NCBI GenBank assembly: GCA_017434855.1
Contig: JAFRUA010000048.1
Span: 1-34,273, forward strand
Source: Clostridia bacterium
GTDB lineage: Bacteria > Bacillota > Clostridia > Oscillospirales > Acutalibacteraceae
Length of the DNA stretch: 34,273 bases
Reading direction: 5' to 3'
In this document: positions 32,204 to 34,273 of the stretch, piece after piece
Layout of the letters: each line of letters opens with the position of its first letter
Position numbering within the stretch: the first letter of the stretch is position 1
Translations under genes and position numbers: made by a program
Notes under the pieces: model-generated
Database searches by the model: none
The model's input: the letters and a program-made list of their open reading frames with translations, nothing else
What the model was told of the DNA's origin: nothing

Positions 32204-32401
32204 TTATTTCATGCTGCTTTCATATGACTGGATCATTTTCTTCACCATCTGGCCACCGACGGAACCGGCTTCACGAGAGGTGAGATCACCATTGTAACCC
32301 TGCTTCAGATTGACGCCGACTTCGGACGCAGCTTCCATCTTGAAGCGGTCAAGCGCGTCTCTTGCACCGGGAACAGCGCTCTGGTTGTTGCTCTTGGACA
32401 T
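32204..32401 (-). CDS. Alpha/beta-type small acid-soluble spore protein
   Basis: This 65-residue protein is an alpha/beta-type SASP, which coats DNA in dormant spores, protecting it from UV and heat, and is degraded by the Gpr protease at germination. Both family blocks are present: the GARDALDRFKMEAASEVGV segment, with the Gpr site around MEAASEVGV, and the DLTSREAGSVGGQMVK segment with its conserved Gly/Ser/Lys pattern. AAAAAAGGAG precedes the ATG. No clear SigG promoter was found in the 128 bases upstream. Its presence shows that the organism belongs to a spore-forming lineage. A terminator follows directly. Confidence 0.93.
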   Translation of the reverse strand: MSKSNNQSAVPGARDALDRFKMEAASEVGVNLKQGYNGDLTSREAGSVGGQMVKKMIQSYESSMK

Positions 32402-32529
32402 GATAACACTCCTTTTTTGAAAATTGCAGGCTGATCCGGCGGTGAAACGGAAAAAGCCCGAATCAGCCGCTTGTCACGCTTGCAATAGTTAGTTTTGCAA
32501 AAAGAAGCGTCAATTATCAATGGCAATTT

Positions 32530-33084
32530 TTATTCCACAGTCAAGACCGAGATCACATCGGAATACAGATCGACCGCGTGATCATAGAAGTTGCGCTTGA
32601 CAACCTCGATCTGCCGCGCATCGGCAACATAGACCGTCAGTTTCATCAACTCGGTATCGGCGTCGATGATGGTGAAGGTCACATGATATCCCGGCGAAAG
32701 GGCGGTGACCTCCACACGGCTTTCACGTTTGATGCGTTCGCGCGTGAGCACCTGCAATGCGGCTGCAACCGCCTTTTCACGGATGGTGCGCGGCAGCGAC
32801 CGCTCGATGGTCTCCACGTCCAGCGCCATGCGCGGCGTCAGCGACAGCACCTCTTCGTCGTTTTGCAGCTCACTGACCACGGTTCCGTTCTTGACCAGCT
32901 CGCTCATCGCCTGATTGACCTCAAAATAGTTCGCGACCGGATACTCCTGCAAAATCTCATTGATCTGGCCGCGTGACAGCGGACGCCCCAGCGCCTTGAT
33001 CAGATAGCAGATCAGCAGCTTAATCTCTGACTGGTCGCGCAGGCCGCCGAGCGCAACGCCCTCACTGAATGCGTTTTGTTCCAT
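32530..33084 (-). CDS. DUF4364 family protein
   Basis: This 184-residue protein matches DUF4364, a conserved Clostridia family of unknown function. The N-terminal half looks like a winged helix: SEIKLLICYLIKALGRPLS, then VNQAMSELVKNGTVV. The C-terminal half is a mixed alpha/beta domain (about 110-184). A DNA- or regulator-binding role is possible but unproven. AAAGGC lies before the ATG. It lies 29 bases after the LCP protein gene on the same strand and is probably co-transcribed with it; spore-coat or envelope control is only a guess. Confidence 0.8.
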   Translation of the reverse strand: MEQNAFSEGVALGGLRDQSEIKLLICYLIKALGRPLSRGQINEILQEYPVANYFEVNQAMSELVKNGTVVSELQNDEEVLSLTPRMALDVETIERSLPRTIREKAVAAALQVLTRERIKRESRVEVTALSPGYHVTFTIIDADTELMKLTVYVADARQIEVVKRNFYDHAVDLYSDVISVLTVE

Positions 33085-33113
33085 AGAATTGCCTTTCTTA
33101 ACGTATCGTTGTG

Positions 33114-34273
33114 TTATTCATAGATGAATTCCTTCAGCAGCCGCGCATTCTCTTCCACATCAAACTGCAGCACGGCTGCGCCGTTGATCGTGGCATTCTT
33201 CCACGTTCCGTCGACCGGAATGTGAAACTGCGGGTTGTCGCCGCCGAGATAGTCGATCACGGCAAAAATCGCCGTGGAAAAGACCTTGCCCTGTTTCAGG
33301 CTGGTGGTGAAGTTCGGCAGCGTTTCTTTGACGATCTTGAGCAGCTTGACGGGGCCCATGCTTTTTGCCTGCTTGGCCAGGGCGCCGATGACCTTGCGCT
33401 GGCGCTCTGTGCGATGAAAATCGTCGTCCAGTTTCCGGATGCGGCAGTACCACAGCGCCGCCTTGCCGGAAAAGTGGTTGGTCCCCTCTTTGGCATACAG
33501 AATCTTGACCGTTTCTTTCAGATACTTCGCTTCCGCCGCGGTGACGTCTTCCACATCCAGGCCGCCCATCAGGTCGATCATCTTGGCAAAGCCCTCAAAA
33601 TCCACCAGCACATAGCCGTCGATCTTGATCTTGAAATTATATTCGATCGTATCAACCAGCAACTGCGGCCCGCCAAAGCTGAACGCGGCGTTGAGCCGGT
33701 TGCCGCTGCCTTTGGACGGGATGGTCACATAAGCGTCGCGCAGGAACGACGTCAGCTTGACCTTGTGGTGCCGGTTGTCGATGGAGCACAGGATCATCGT
33801 GTCGCTGCGCCCGCCGGTGATACCCGCGTCGTAATCGCGCTCGTCAGAACCGATGAACAGTATGTTTGTGACCGATTTATTCGTCGTCAGTGCGTCCTCG
33901 TCGATATAGGCGTTGCTGTCGACAAAGTCGGTGTCATAGTTCAGGTTGCCGACGAGGTTGTAGCCGTAAAGCATTGCGCCGCCGCCCGTAAGCAAAACCG
34001 CCAGGAACAGGCAAAGGATCACGATGGCCGCAATGCGCTTTTTGCTGCGGCGCTTTTTTTGCCGTCGGTTTTTGGGCGGTACCGGGCGCTGCGCGGGCTG
34101 ATTGGCGCCGCTGTATTGACGAAGCTGCGCCGCCGGGATCGCCATGGTGTGCGCGTTTTCCAATTCGCGGGCATTGCTTTTCGGAATCGGCCGCTGCCGG
34201 GCGGGGGCACGGTTCTGCGGGACCGTGCCGGGGCGCACGGGCCGGGCCTGCGGGGCGGGCGCACGGGTCTGCG
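33114..34273 (-). CDS. LytR-CpsA-Psr (LCP) family protein, N-terminus cut by the window
   Basis: At least 386 residues are visible; the frame stays open to the window edge with no confirmed start (a GTG at 34238 is only a possible one). Order: a long N-terminal cytoplasmic tail rich in Pro, Arg and Gln, a basic stretch (RRQKKRRSKKR), one membrane helix, then the extracellular LCP domain with IGSDERD, GGRSDTMIL, FLRDAYV and RKLDDDFHRTERQRK. LCP proteins transfer wall polymers such as teichoic acid from a lipid carrier to peptidoglycan. Conserved Arg/Asp residues for the pyrophosphate lipid are present. The tail is longer than in most family members. Confidence 0.88.
   Translation of the reverse strand, partial: QTRAPAPQARPVRPGTVPQNRAPARQRPIPKSNARELENAHTMAIPAAQLRQYSGANQPAQRPVPPKNRRQKKRRSKKRIAAIVILCLFLAVLLTGGGAMLYGYNLVGNLNYDTDFVDSNAYIDEDALTTNKSVTNILFIGSDERDYDAGITGGRSDTMILCSIDNRHHKVKLTSFLRDAYVTIPSKGSGNRLNAAFSFGGPQLLVDTIEYNFKIKIDGYVLVDFEGFAKMIDLMGGLDVEDVTAAEAKYLKETVKILYAKEGTNHFSGKAALWYCRIRKLDDDFHRTERQRKVIGALAKQAKSMGPVKLLKIVKETLPNFTTSLKQGKVFSTAIFAVIDYLGGDNPQFHIPVDGTWKNATINGAAVLQFDVEENARLLKEFIYE

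Noticed and set aside
1-34273. CRISPR arrays, insertion sequences, phage or plasmid genes
   Set aside because: No regularly spaced repeats, transposase, integrase or Cas-like protein was seen; the only repeats are the short palindromes listed.

Overview
The window looks like a chromosome segment of a spore-forming, fairly GC-rich Clostridia member (Oscillospiraceae-like gut Firmicute). The evidence is an alpha/beta-type small acid-soluble spore protein gene, a T-box leader in front of thrS, a LytR-CpsA-Psr protein, an MptD-type ECF S component, a BaiCD/FadH-like ene-reductase, strong SigA-type promoters and Gram-positive ribosome binding sites. Genus-level placement is not possible from the sequence alone.

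Region 1 (about 200-9050) is a tightly packed plus-strand locus with a metal/metallophore flavour. It encodes an L-2-amino-thiazoline-4-carboxylate hydrolase-family protein, a small CxxC heavy-metal-associated protein, a ZIP transporter, three unrelated class I methyltransferases, a small membrane protein, an MptD-family membrane protein and two ABC half-transporters of the exporter fold. The two halves of the locus begin behind palindromes built on TTAGC/GCTAA half sites. The first overlaps a promoter -10 and resembles a DtxR/IdeR operator. I read the locus as a metal-regulated uptake and modification/dismantling system for a small metal chelate. The parts are seen; the joint function is inferred.

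Region 2 (9050-10000) is mostly non-coding and decayed. It has hairpins and a C-terminal remnant of a polysaccharide deacetylase.

Region 3 (10010-21255) starts with an anchored alpha/beta hydrolase. It continues with a likely polycistronic unit from a good promoter at 11058: two-subunit aconitase X (large and swivel), a BaiCD-like old yellow enzyme with Fe-S and FAD/NAD domains, an SGNH hydrolase, a GH36 alpha-galactosidase and a GH127 beta-L-arabinofuranosidase. The combination fits use of hydroxyproline-rich plant glycoproteins (extensins), a specific testable hypothesis. A secreted metallophosphoesterase with its own promoter follows.

Region 4 (21343-24320) holds tRNA-Leu(CAG) with promoter and terminator, a 500-base non-coding stretch with palindromes, and thrS on the minus strand under a threonine T-box (apparent specifier ACC). 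ThrS lacks the TGS domain.

Region 5 (24349-28500) encodes a surface alpha/beta hydrolase, a secreted alkaline-phosphatase-fold protein, two XRE regulators on the minus strand and a divergent secreted leucine-rich-repeat protein. The LRR gene's promoter is consensus and is followed by a perfect 18-base palindrome. The middle of this gene is much more AT-rich than its ends. Its last residues match the tail of the metallophosphoesterase, suggesting a shared C-terminal surface or sorting signal.

Region 6 (28500-34273, minus strand) has a VTT-domain membrane protein, a CrtI-like FAD oxidoreductase and a ferredoxin-reductase/2Fe-2S fusion in one operon, then the spore protein, a DUF4364 protein and an LCP protein that runs off the window.
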